From Gemmatimonadaceae bacterium (GTDB lineage Bacteria; Gemmatimonadota; Gemmatimonadetes; Gemmatimonadales; Gemmatimonadaceae): a DNA stretch of 19,978 nucleotides. The notes below the pieces were generated by a model that was given only the letters and a program-made list of their open reading frames with translations, had not been told where the DNA came from and did no database searches. Shown one piece after another: positions 7,291 through 13,862 of the stretch (position 1 is its first letter; each line of letters starts with the position of its first letter). The DNA is taken from contig JADGQU010000010.1 in assembly GCA_017881545.1 (NCBI GenBank), positions 1 through 19,978 on the forward strand. Reading direction: 5' to 3'. Position numbers and translations under genes: made by a program.

Positions 7291-7671
7291 TCAGATGCGC
7301 GGAGGAGGAGGCTCGGGAGCGAGGTTCCGTCCGGGAAGCAGGTCCAGGACGGGTGGCAGGGTCTGGTCAGGCCGAAGACCAGCCGCGAAGTGTTCAGGCC
7401 TGGCGAACGCGATTACTGCGGCGCACGAGGTCATTCCGACGCAGGCACCCTGCGCCGATGGATCGCACGATGGTGTCCCATGGTTGGTCGGAACGTTCGC
7501 GTTCGCGCGTGAGTTGGCGGAATGGCAACCCGGACCAGCAGGCGAATGCTCACGCTGCGCCGACATGTCGTGGGACGACACCCGGTGCGATGGACAGAAC
7601 GCGACGGCGCCGCCGAGCGAAAGCTGGACGAGCGCGAGAGCCGCAAAGATTGCTGTCAACCGACGACGCAT
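7291..7671 (-). CDS. Cys/His-rich exported protein heading the cusCBA cluster
   Basis: The protein has 126 residues with a signal peptide (MRRRLTAIFAALALVQLSLGG, then AVA). The mature part has six Cys and several His in its first half (FCPSHRVSSHD, GPGCHSANS, PSCDPSAQGACVGMTSC). A Pro-rich tail follows (QTLPPVLDLLPGRN and PEPPPPRI). The frame stays open upstream to 7863, but the ATG at 7671 is chosen because the signal peptide starts there; its ribosome-binding site is weak (CAGGTG). I recognise a type, not a named family: small Cys/His-rich secreted proteins with Pro-rich ends at the head of Cus-like operons. The thiols and histidines suggest metal binding in the periplasm, or disulfides (inference). 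Confidence 0.7.
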   Translation of the reverse strand: MRRRLTAIFAALALVQLSLGGAVAFCPSHRVSSHDMSAQREHSPAGPGCHSANSRANANVPTNHGTPSCDPSAQGACVGMTSCAAVIAFARPEHFAAGLRPDQTLPPVLDLLPGRNLAPEPPPPRI

Positions 7672-7808
7672 TTGCACACCTGAAAGATGCGACTGGCTCC
7701 GCCCTGCGAGTGTCAGCCGCTGCCTGACTTCCTGTACGAGAAACCCTGAGAGCCCATAGCTTCCCTTGGCAAAGAGCCGACACGACAAGGGGCTCGATGT
7801 TTTGCCTA

Positions 7809-7827
7809 GATTGTCATAGTCACAATC
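7809..7827. promoter_or_regulatory. Inverted repeat upstream of ackA
   Basis: GATTGT-catagtc-ACAATC has perfect 6-bp arms around a 7-base spacer, ending 16 bases before the ackA start. It lies in the only AT-rich stretch of the 172-bp gap between ackA (plus) and the Cys/His-rich gene (minus). The symmetry and TGT/ACA ends suit a dimeric helix-turn-helix regulator. The layout differs from canonical CRP (TGTGA-N6-TCACA) and FNR (TTGAT-N4-ATCAA) sites, so no regulator is named. Confidence 0.45.
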
Positions 7828-7843
7828 GATTAGCGAATATAAC

Positions 7844-9085
7844 ATGCATATTCTCGTCCTCAATTTCGGCTCGTCATCCGTCAGGTTTCACCTCATCGAC
7901 ACCGACGAGTCGGCAATCGCCGAGTCCCGCGATCGTCGCCTGGCGAGCGGATACATCGAGCGCATCGGCGGCGAAGCGATCGTCACGCTGACGGCTGCGG
8001 ACAAACAACCCGTAAGAAGCGTGCGCCCCATTCGCGATGATACCGCGGCCGTCGAGTATCTCATTGGCTGGCTCATGAGCGCAGAGTCCGGTGCGCCGAT
8101 CGCGAGTGTAGGAGAAATCGAAGCAGTGGGGCATCGCGTCGTGCACGGTGGTGAACGGTTTACGCAGTCCACGCGCGTGGACGACGAAATTCTGCGCGCT
8201 CTGGAAACGGTCATCGAGCTGGCTCCGCTCCACAATCCGCACAATCTGCGCGGCATTGCCGCCGCGCGCGCCGTACTTGGTCCGGGCGTCCCGCAGGTCG
8301 CCGTCTTCGACACGGCCTTCCATCACAGCCTTCCGGAATCGGCATACATCTACGCGATCCCGTATCAACTGTACCGCCGCCACCGAGTGCGCCGTTATGG
8401 GTTTCACGGAACGTCGCACCGGTACGTGGCGTATCGATATCGTCAACTCACCAACCGAACGCGCGAAGCGACCAGGATCATCACGCTGCACCTCGGCAAC
8501 GGCGCCTCGGCCTGCGCGATCGTAGGCGGCCTGTCGGTCGACACATCGATGGGTTTCACGCCGCTCGAGGGGCTCGTCATGGGCACGCGTTCGGGCGACC
8601 TCGATCCGGCGATCCTCGACTATGTAGCCGCCAAGGAGGGCATGAGTCTGCACGATCTCGACTTGATGCTCAACAAGCAGTCAGGCCTGCTCGGCGTATC
8701 GGGACTGACGGCAGACATGCGCGAACTGTTGGCCGAGGAGGCGGAGCATGGGGATCGGCGGGCGCGACTGGCGATCGACCTGTTCTGCTATCGCGTCAAG
8801 AAGTATCTCGGAGCGTATCTAGCAGCGATGAATGGCGCCGACGCTGTGATCTTCGCCGGCGGCATCGGAGAGAATGCACCGGAAGTGCGCCGTCGCATCT
8901 GCCAGGATCTCGACTGGCTCGGAATCGAAGTCGACGACGCACGTAACAACGCGCTGGTCGGCGCCGAAGGCCGCTTCGATGCGAAGGGATCGCGGGTCGA
9001 GCTGTGGACTATTCCCACCGACGAGGAATTGCTCATTGCCCGTGACACCTGGCGGGTGGTGACAGGTGCGGACATAGGGAGTTAG
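7844..9085 (+). CDS. ackA: Acetate kinase
   Basis: Acetate kinase interconverts acetate + ATP and acetyl phosphate + ADP; in the fermentative direction it yields ATP by substrate-level phosphorylation. The 413-residue cytosolic protein has the ASKHA-fold signatures in order: N-terminal LVLNFGSSSVRF, GHRVVHGGERF (catalytic Arg), FDTAFHHSLPE (Asp), YGFHGTSHRYV (His), LGNGASACAI, MGFTPLEGLVMGTRSGDLDP (transition-state Arg) and AGGIGENAPEVR. IPTDEELLIA near the end holds the metal-site Glu. A Lys usual after GSSS-hydrophobic is Arg here. The start fits the family N-terminus, but I see no good ribosome-binding site. No phosphotransacetylase gene is in the window. It converges on a universal stress protein gene 25 bases away with no strong terminator between. 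The context suggests an energy-limitation role rather than the housekeeping copy (inference). Confidence 0.95.
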   Translation: MHILVLNFGSSSVRFHLIDTDESAIAESRDRRLASGYIERIGGEAIVTLTAADKQPVRSVRPIRDDTAAVEYLIGWLMSAESGAPIASVGEIEAVGHRVVHGGERFTQSTRVDDEILRALETVIELAPLHNPHNLRGIAAARAVLGPGVPQVAVFDTAFHHSLPESAYIYAIPYQLYRRHRVRRYGFHGTSHRYVAYRYRQLTNRTREATRIITLHLGNGASACAIVGGLSVDTSMGFTPLEGLVMGTRSGDLDPAILDYVAAKEGMSLHDLDLMLNKQSGLLGVSGLTADMRELLAEEAEHGDRRARLAIDLFCYRVKKYLGAYLAAMNGADAVIFAGGIGENAPEVRRRICQDLDWLGIEVDDARNNALVGAEGRFDAKGSRVELWTIPTDEELLIARDTWRVVTGADIGS

Positions 9086-9110
9086 CCGGAGCGAGGCATC
9101 GAGGCTACGC

Positions 9111-10082
9111 TCAGGCCGGGATTAGATCCGCCCTGATTCCTTCCTTGACGGGAGACTTTTTCATCTCCGCGACCTGGTCCGGCTTGAACACAAGCATCGA
9201 CATTTTCGCTGAGTGCAATATGGCTGTAGCGACACTCCCGCGAACCATTCGGGTGAGGCCGCCACGGCCGTGCGTCGCGATTGCAATCAAGTCGGCCCGT
9301 TCGCGGCTCGCGTAGTCTCCGATGGCGCTGGCGACATTCTCACCAATGACGATGTCCGTCGTTACCGCCACGCCACTGCGGCGAAGCTTGCCGGCTACAC
9401 CGAAGAGATATTCCCGGGCGACCGCGATGTCCTTGTCCCACCACGGGAGATCGGGATCGACGATCTCCTTCCTCGAGTACGAATGCGGAATGAGAACGTT
9501 GAGCAAGGTTATCTCTGCTTCTTCCAATGTCGCCAGCGCCGTCACCCGCGGAAGAATCTGCTCGGCGAGCGTCGATCCATCGAGCGGAACGACGATGCGC
9601 CTGAAATCTTTGCCGACCTGAGGATTCAGATAGCTCGTTGGCGGCTTCACGACCAGAACTGGGATCGTTGTGTGGCGGATGAGCAGGTCGGTTACGCTCC
9701 CCAACGACATCCGCGAAAGACCGCTACGGCCGTGGGTGCTCATTACTATGAGGTCGACGTCGTGGCGCCGCGCGTATCCCTCGAGCACATCCCCGGTCGG
9801 TCCGGAATGCAGGTCGACCGTTATGTCGGCGTCCGACACGGTTCTGCACTCGGCCGCCAGCGCGTAGAGCTCGGCGAGGACTCTGTCGCGTTCGGTGAGG
9901 GCGACGTCGGCTGCGACGACAACGCCGTCGGCCGCCATTCCCGTTCCGAAGAAGGACCCGATCCCGAGCACGCGCACCAGCTTGATTTTCGCGCCGCACC
10001 GGTCGGCAATTCTGAGCGCAACGCGGATCGCCTCACGGTCAAATCCCGAGCCGTCGGTCGGCACCATGATCACTTTGTACAT
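9111..10082 (-). CDS. Tandem-domain universal stress protein (paralogue 1)
   Basis: This 323-residue cytosolic protein has two UspA domains (about 1-147 and 160-302). Each domain ends with the nucleotide-binding loop: STHG(115-118)-9 residues-GS and ATHG(269-272)-9 residues-GS. The first Gly of the classical G-2x-G-9x-G(S/T) motif is Ser or Ala, as often seen in this family, so ATP binding is plausible. The ATG at 10082 is chosen over a start at 10193 because MYKVIMVPTDGS is the standard UspA start and AGGGAG lies five bases upstream. The DUF3108 gene ends 14 bases before it, so they are probably co-transcribed. It is about 76% identical by hand count (245 of 323) to the protein at 11126-12097, ungapped, including the tail GIRADLIPA. 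The specific role is unknown. Confidence 0.92.
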   Translation of the reverse strand: MYKVIMVPTDGSGFDREAIRVALRIADRCGAKIKLVRVLGIGSFFGTGMAADGVVVAADVALTERDRVLAELYALAAECRTVSDADITVDLHSGPTGDVLEGYARRHDVDLIVMSTHGRSGLSRMSLGSVTDLLIRHTTIPVLVVKPPTSYLNPQVGKDFRRIVVPLDGSTLAEQILPRVTALATLEEAEITLLNVLIPHSYSRKEIVDPDLPWWDKDIAVAREYLFGVAGKLRRSGVAVTTDIVIGENVASAIGDYASRERADLIAIATHGRGGLTRMVRGSVATAILHSAKMSMLVFKPDQVAEMKKSPVKEGIRADLIPA

Positions 10083-10096
10083 ACAATCTCCCTGTG

Positions 10097-10918
10097 TTAC
10101 GGTTTCCCGCAGTGGCTGTTTTGAGATGCAATGGTCAGTATGGCGGTTCCTACTATGGGCATCGTGCTCTCGATTCTGGCCGGCAGTCTGCATTCGTCAT
10201 CGGTGAGGTGAACCCGGATGACGCCTTCTCCCTCATAATGTTGGGGGTCGCGCACCCGCATCTCGACGAGGATTACCCGCAGCTCGCCCATCGGAGTCGG
10301 GATCATGTCGCGGCGAATCACGGTTATCGTGGTTGGGTTTCGCGCGGCGTCGAAATGGCGATCAAAGCTGTAGGTCGCCCCTGGTGTCATTGGAAGCGTG
10401 CGGATGAAATACATGAATGAGAGCTCATCGAGCGGCGTGTTGGTTTGGCTCTGCCCGATCTCTCCCTTCGCCGATTTCCACTCCTTCTTGTCCGGATAGA
10501 AGTCAACCGCCTCGTCGTGGCGCGCCAAAAGATTCTGTTCGTGCTTGAAGAAACGGAGAGAAGAGCCGCGAAGCGGGTCGAACCACGATGAGCTGCTGCT
10601 GACGGCGCTCAGGAGCGCGATCCGAATCTTTGAATCGAAGCGCAGCAGATAGGTGCTGGTCCCGCGGACATCGACCGGGCCCTCTATCCACATTGTGGCT
10701 GCTCCGACTTTGCTGCCCCGCGCGACCGTGACTTCGTAGGTGAGCTTCTCCCCAAGGGAGAAGGGAAGCGCGGCGGTCTCGGACGGCGCACTGCCGCTGG
10801 CGCACACACCGATCATTGCCAGCGCAATGAGGCCGGGTTGCCCGAGCTGGAGGGCGCGGCGTGCACTTCGAGGGAGTGGTAGCCCCGGTGCGGCAAGGAG
10901 GGAGCTGGGAATCATCAC
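10097..10918 (-). CDS. DUF3108-family exported protein
   Basis: The protein has up to 273 residues, with a long N-terminal region and a hydrophobic export segment (GLIALAMIGVCASGSAP, about residues 29-45). The mature part has the DUF3108 look: FSLGEKLTYEVTVARGSKVG, LLRFDSKI, SSWFDPLRGSSLRF, DELSFMYFIRTLPMTPG and the closing ECRLPARIESTMPIVGTAIL. DUF3108 proteins are predicted beta-rich periplasmic or surface proteins of unknown function. A Cys in the export segment is not in a good lipobox, so acylation is doubtful. The start is uncertain: ATGATG at 10918 lacks a ribosome-binding site. It sits between two paralogous stress genes and leads into the nearer one, an unusual pairing of an envelope protein with cytosolic USPs. 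Confidence 0.82.
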   Translation of the reverse strand: MMIPSSLLAAPGLPLPRSARRALQLGQPGLIALAMIGVCASGSAPSETAALPFSLGEKLTYEVTVARGSKVGAATMWIEGPVDVRGTSTYLLRFDSKIRIALLSAVSSSSSWFDPLRGSSLRFFKHEQNLLARHDEAVDFYPDKKEWKSAKGEIGQSQTNTPLDELSFMYFIRTLPMTPGATYSFDRHFDAARNPTTITVIRRDMIPTPMGELRVILVEMRVRDPQHYEGEGVIRVHLTDDECRLPARIESTMPIVGTAILTIASQNSHCGKP

Positions 10919-11125
10919 TTAAGATGCCGGAGCCAGGTGCGCCTGACTGTCGGGGAGCAACAGCGAACTTTGAGTAGATAAGCCGCATTTCCGTGAGGGA
11001 AAGCCCTACCGCTCAATGACTTCCCGGCTACGGACAGCTGGACTGCGGACCGACGCCGCATCATCGAAGTGGAGAAGGAGGGGCTGATTCTGGCGTGCGA
11101 GACCCTCGATGCGATTGGCGACCGG

Positions 11126-12097
11126 TCAGGCCGGAATGAGATCAGCTCTGATCCCCGCCATGAATGGAGATTCTGTTTTTTCCGCGACGTTTTCAGGCTT
11201 GAACACGAGCATCGAGATTTTCGCCGAGTGCATTATCGCATCGGCGACGCTGCCATGAATCAATCGGGCGAGGCCACCGCGACCGTGTGTCGCGATCGCA
11301 ATCATGTCGGCCTTCTCCCGGCTCGCAAAGTCGCCAATCGCACTGGCAACATTTTCGCCGATGACAATATCCGTAGTCACCGTCAAGCCATTCCGGCGGA
11401 GCCTGCCGGCGATGCGGGAGAGATATTCCTCCGCCAGATAGATTTCCTTGTCCCACCAGGGCAGAGCGGGATCGGCAATCCCCTTCTGTGAGTACGACTG
11501 TGGAACGAGAACATTGAGCAGCGTGATTTTGGCTTCCTCGAGCTTCGCCAGCATATGCACGCGCGGCAGAATCTGTTCAGCGAGGGTCGATCCATCGAGC
11601 GGAACGACGATGCGCTTGAATGCATTTCCGACCTGTGGGTTCAGATAACTCGTTGGTGGCTTCACGACCAGGACGGGGATTGTCGTGTGCCGAATCAGAG
11701 AGTCGGTTACGCTGCCGAGTGAAAGCCGTGAGATGCCGCTGCGTCCGTGGGTGCTGATTACGATCAGATCGACGTCGTGACGCCTGGCATATGCCTCGAG
11801 CACATCGGGGACAGGACCGCCGTGCAGATCGACCGTAACCGTTGCACTCGATACAGTTCTGCACTCGGCAGCCAGCGCATAAAGCTCGCTCAGCGCCATT
11901 TCGTGCTCGCTGCGCACGATTTCGGCTGCGAGCGGCGTGCCATCAGCTGCCGCCGCCATACCGAAGAACGACCCGGTTGCGAGAATGCGCACCAGCCTGA
12001 CTTTCGCGTCGGTTCGCTCCGCAATTCTGAGCGCAACCCGGATTGCCTCACGATCGAAACCCGAACCGTCAGTCGGAACCATTATCACGTTGTACAT
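11126..12097 (-). CDS. Tandem-domain universal stress protein (paralogue 2)
   Basis: This 323-residue, two-domain UspA protein has the same length as the gene at 9111-10082 and is alignable to it without gaps. The nucleotide loops read STHGRSGISRLSLGS and ATHGRGGLARLIHGS. Differences cluster at the end of the first beta-alpha unit and in the helix before the second loop, while the loops themselves and VVKPPTSYLNPQVG, LPWWDK and VTTDIVIGENVASAIGD are almost unchanged. Both proteins therefore probably remain functional. The start at MYNVIMVPT has GAGGAG close upstream. It is divergent from the stress gene at 12407 across a 309-bp gap rich in symmetrical sequences. A gene duplication with the DUF3108 gene caught between the copies is the simplest history (inference). 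Confidence 0.92.
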   Translation of the reverse strand: MYNVIMVPTDGSGFDREAIRVALRIAERTDAKVRLVRILATGSFFGMAAAADGTPLAAEIVRSEHEMALSELYALAAECRTVSSATVTVDLHGGPVPDVLEAYARRHDVDLIVISTHGRSGISRLSLGSVTDSLIRHTTIPVLVVKPPTSYLNPQVGNAFKRIVVPLDGSTLAEQILPRVHMLAKLEEAKITLLNVLVPQSYSQKGIADPALPWWDKEIYLAEEYLSRIAGRLRRNGLTVTTDIVIGENVASAIGDFASREKADMIAIATHGRGGLARLIHGSVADAIMHSAKISMLVFKPENVAEKTESPFMAGIRADLIPA

Positions 12098-12178
12098 ACA
12101 GTCTCCTCGTAATTGCGCTCACAGTCCGGTGCGATCGCGCTCCGGTGCTGTCGAATGTGGACACAACTAGGAAACGGC

Positions 12179-12197
12179 TCAGTCAGTGTATGACTGA
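12179..12197. promoter_or_regulatory. Perfect inverted repeat TCAGTCA-N5-TGACTGA
   Basis: Seven-base arms match perfectly around gtgta. It lies 82 bases upstream of the leftward stress gene and 210 upstream of the rightward one. Its size and symmetry suit an operator for a dimeric regulator. There is no T-run and no neighbouring gene end, so a terminator is unlikely. Confidence 0.5.
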
Positions 12198-12265
12198 TTC
12201 CTTGTCAGCGTTTCCCTGTTTCATTGTGGGTAATTGCCCGCGCTTGAGCGCTCGACTGCGTCCGC

Positions 12266-12329
12266 GTGAGGAAAACTCTCACAGGAACTACGGGACATCT
12301 CCGACGGACAGTTGCCACTGACCGTTGCA
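12266..12329 (+). promoter_or_regulatory. Composite stress-gene element, copy A
   Basis: GTGAGGAAAACTCTCACA (12266-12283) contains the inverted repeat GTGAG-N7-CTCAC. It is followed after 11 bases by ACATCTCCGACGGAC (12295-12309) and, 14 bases later, by GTTGCA (12324-12329). The same three blocks recur in the same order at 13489-13551 ahead of the next stress gene. The start codon lies 77 bases further on, so this is well placed to be a promoter with an activator or repressor site. Confidence 0.6.
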
Positions 12330-12406
12330 CCCTCCATCATGCGTTCTTGCGACGAGAGGTCGATCATTTGAAGCCCACGAACGCTGGAGCCGACACAGGA
12401 GGAGCA

Positions 12407-13372
12407 ATGCACAAAGTGATCATGGCCCCTACGGAAGGCGCCGAGAGTGAGATCGTGGCGATCTCCGTGGCAGCGAAGCTGGCACAACGCTTTGACGCGG
12501 ATCTTCATCTCGTTGCAGCAGAGGCTCCGCCGCTGGGCATCGAGACGGTGCCCCGGCCGCCGGTGCTGGCGATAACGGAGCAGACGCTCATGGATGAACG
12601 TCTCGCCCGTTTGCGCAAACTCGAGGCCCTCGGCAACGAGTACGCCGCGCTCGACAACATCCGAGTCACGACGGCGCTCGAGGATGGCCCCGTAACCCGG
12701 ACGCTTGCCGAGTATGCCACGAAGCACAACGTCGACCTGATAGTGATGTCCAGTCACTCTCGCGGCGGTCTGAAGCGGATCACGCTCGGGAGCGTGACGG
12801 ATTATCTCATTCGGAATACGAACATTCCCGTCCTGGTGGTGAGACCGCGCACTTCCGCTATCGGCGCGACTCCGGAGTACGCGCTCAGCCGGATCGTCGT
12901 TCCGCTCGACGGCTCCGAGCTGGCGGAGCAAGTTCTGCCTGAAGTGGCCGCGCTCGCCTCTCGGTTCGGTTCAACCGTAAACCTGATTCACGTGCTCACT
13001 CCAGTTACCTACTCCCAAAGGGAGATCATGCAGCCAGGCCTGCCTTGGTGGGACGCCGACATCGCCATTGCAAGGACCTATCTCGACGACGTCGCAAGTG
13101 AGCTGACAGGGCAGGGACTCACGGTGAGCAAGGACGTCGTCCTGAGCGACCACATCGCGACCGCGATTCGGGATTACGCGGTGCGCGCGAGAGCCGACGT
13201 CATCGCTCTCGCCACCCGTGGCAAAGGCGGAGTGAGTCGGTTGGTTTTCGGGGGTGTCGCCGACGAGATCACCCGAACGTCGCCCACGTCGTTGCTTGTC
13301 GTTCATCCTAAGCAGCCCGTTGCTGACGACGCGTCGGGACAATCGGAGAGTCGGGCCCTCGCGGAAGGATAA
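12407..13372 (+). CDS. Tandem-domain universal stress protein (third copy)
   Basis: The protein has 321 residues and two UspA domains. It is clearly related to the two minus-strand paralogues (shared DGSELAEQVLPEV, TYSQREI, LPWWDADIAIA) but more diverged. The first loop reads SSHSRGGLKRITLGS, with Ser in place of the second Gly of the G-2x-G pair. The second reads ATRGKGGVSRLVFGG. At least one nucleotide site may be altered. The start MHKVIMAPTEG is chosen at 12407 because AGGAGG precedes it and the homologous proteins begin there; the open frame extends to a GTG at 12266, but that part overlaps the duplicated regulatory element. It is followed after 490 bp by another stress gene on the same strand. 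Confidence 0.92.
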   Translation: MHKVIMAPTEGAESEIVAISVAAKLAQRFDADLHLVAAEAPPLGIETVPRPPVLAITEQTLMDERLARLRKLEALGNEYAALDNIRVTTALEDGPVTRTLAEYATKHNVDLIVMSSHSRGGLKRITLGSVTDYLIRNTNIPVLVVRPRTSAIGATPEYALSRIVVPLDGSELAEQVLPEVAALASRFGSTVNLIHVLTPVTYSQREIMQPGLPWWDADIAIARTYLDDVASELTGQGLTVSKDVVLSDHIATAIRDYAVRARADVIALATRGKGGVSRLVFGGVADEITRTSPTSLLVVHPKQPVADDASGQSESRALAEG

Positions 13373-13862
13373 TTTGTAGGCTCAAGAGGGGTCCTGAACA
13401 TACCTCCTCGTCATCGCATACAGTATCGTCACCGCGATGAGCGGGCAGCGGCCTGAGCGGAGCGTCGCCAACCGGCATCCAGTGCCCGGTGAGGAAAACT
13501 CTCACAAAAAACCAGCACATCGCTGACGGACGCGGAATGCTTGCGGTTGCAACTTGCGACCATGGGATTCTACGAAGAGAGACCTCCGCGTCACGGACAC
13601 CGCACTCCGTCCGAACTGGCTGAAGATGAGCTGCTGTCGGCGGTTCACGGCGATTTCTGCGGAATGCCAGAGGCGTCTGAAAAACCCCGGCAAGCCGTCG
13701 GAATTGCGTGCGTGCCCGCCTTGCACGTCGGGCTACTCCCATGGGCTGACGCGCATCCACTCACGGCAACATTGGCGAAGCCGTTTTGCGGTGCGTCGGG
13801 CATTGCCCCGGACCCGCCGAAAAGCCCGCACGGGCACCGACACTAAAGGAGCAACGCGAGCC
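13373..13862. other. 490-bp gap with regulatory repeat; no convincing gene
   Basis: The gap contains a 7-bp inverted repeat TCATCGC/GCGATGA (13411-13417 and 13434-13440), perhaps a weak terminator of the preceding gene. It also holds copy B of the composite element (13489-13551) and about 310 bp before the next ATG. Two overlapping plus-strand frames stay open there. One (13562-13846) would encode MGFYEERPPRHGHRT... and ends before the stress gene; the other is continuous with the stress gene. Neither has a ribosome-binding site or a family I recognise, so this is either a long leader or decayed coding sequence. Confidence 0.55.
13489..13551 (+). promoter_or_regulatory. Composite stress-gene element, copy B
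   Basis: GTGAGGAAAACTCTCACA (13489-13506) is identical to copy A. After 10 bases comes ACATCGCTGACGGAC (13517-13531, 13 of 15 matching copy A), then after 14 bases GTTGCA (13546-13551). The sequences between blocks differ, which suggests the blocks are kept by selection rather than by recent duplication. The next stress gene starts 311 bases downstream, much further than in copy A. Confidence 0.6.

Larger units (their letters stand above)
12098..12406. other. Divergent control region between two universal stress protein genes
   Basis: This 309-bp gap has no supported gene. It holds a perfect inverted repeat (12179-12197), the first copy of the composite element (12266-12329) and the AGGAGG ribosome-binding site of the rightward gene. 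Outer arms GGAAACG (12170-12176) and CGTTTCC (12209-12215) add a second, wider inverted repeat around the first. A GTG-started extension of the downstream frame runs back to 12266 but is not believed. Confidence 0.7.

Noticed and set aside
7874..8653. A 259-residue minus-strand frame inside ackA
   Set aside because: It is fully antisense to a clear acetate kinase and has no recognisable protein features.
9086..9110. A terminator between ackA and the convergent USP gene
   Set aside because: Only short competing stems (GAGCG/CGCTC, TAGCC/GGCTA) can be drawn, with long loops and no T-run.
12311..12330. A sigma-54 promoter in GTTGCCACTGACCGTTGCAC
   Set aside because: It lacks the GG of the -24 box, and the spacing is one base too long.
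12266..12406. An N-terminal extension of the third USP gene from a GTG at 12266
   Set aside because: The extension begins within the duplicated regulatory element. Homologues start at MHKVIMAPT, where AGGAGG also lies.
13554..13862. An N-terminal extension of the fourth USP, and the overlapping frame 13562-13846, as genes
   Set aside because: There is no ribosome-binding site or known family. The extension is Arg- and Cys-rich and unlike any USP; a short Zn-ribbon protein was considered, but the Cys spacing does not fit.
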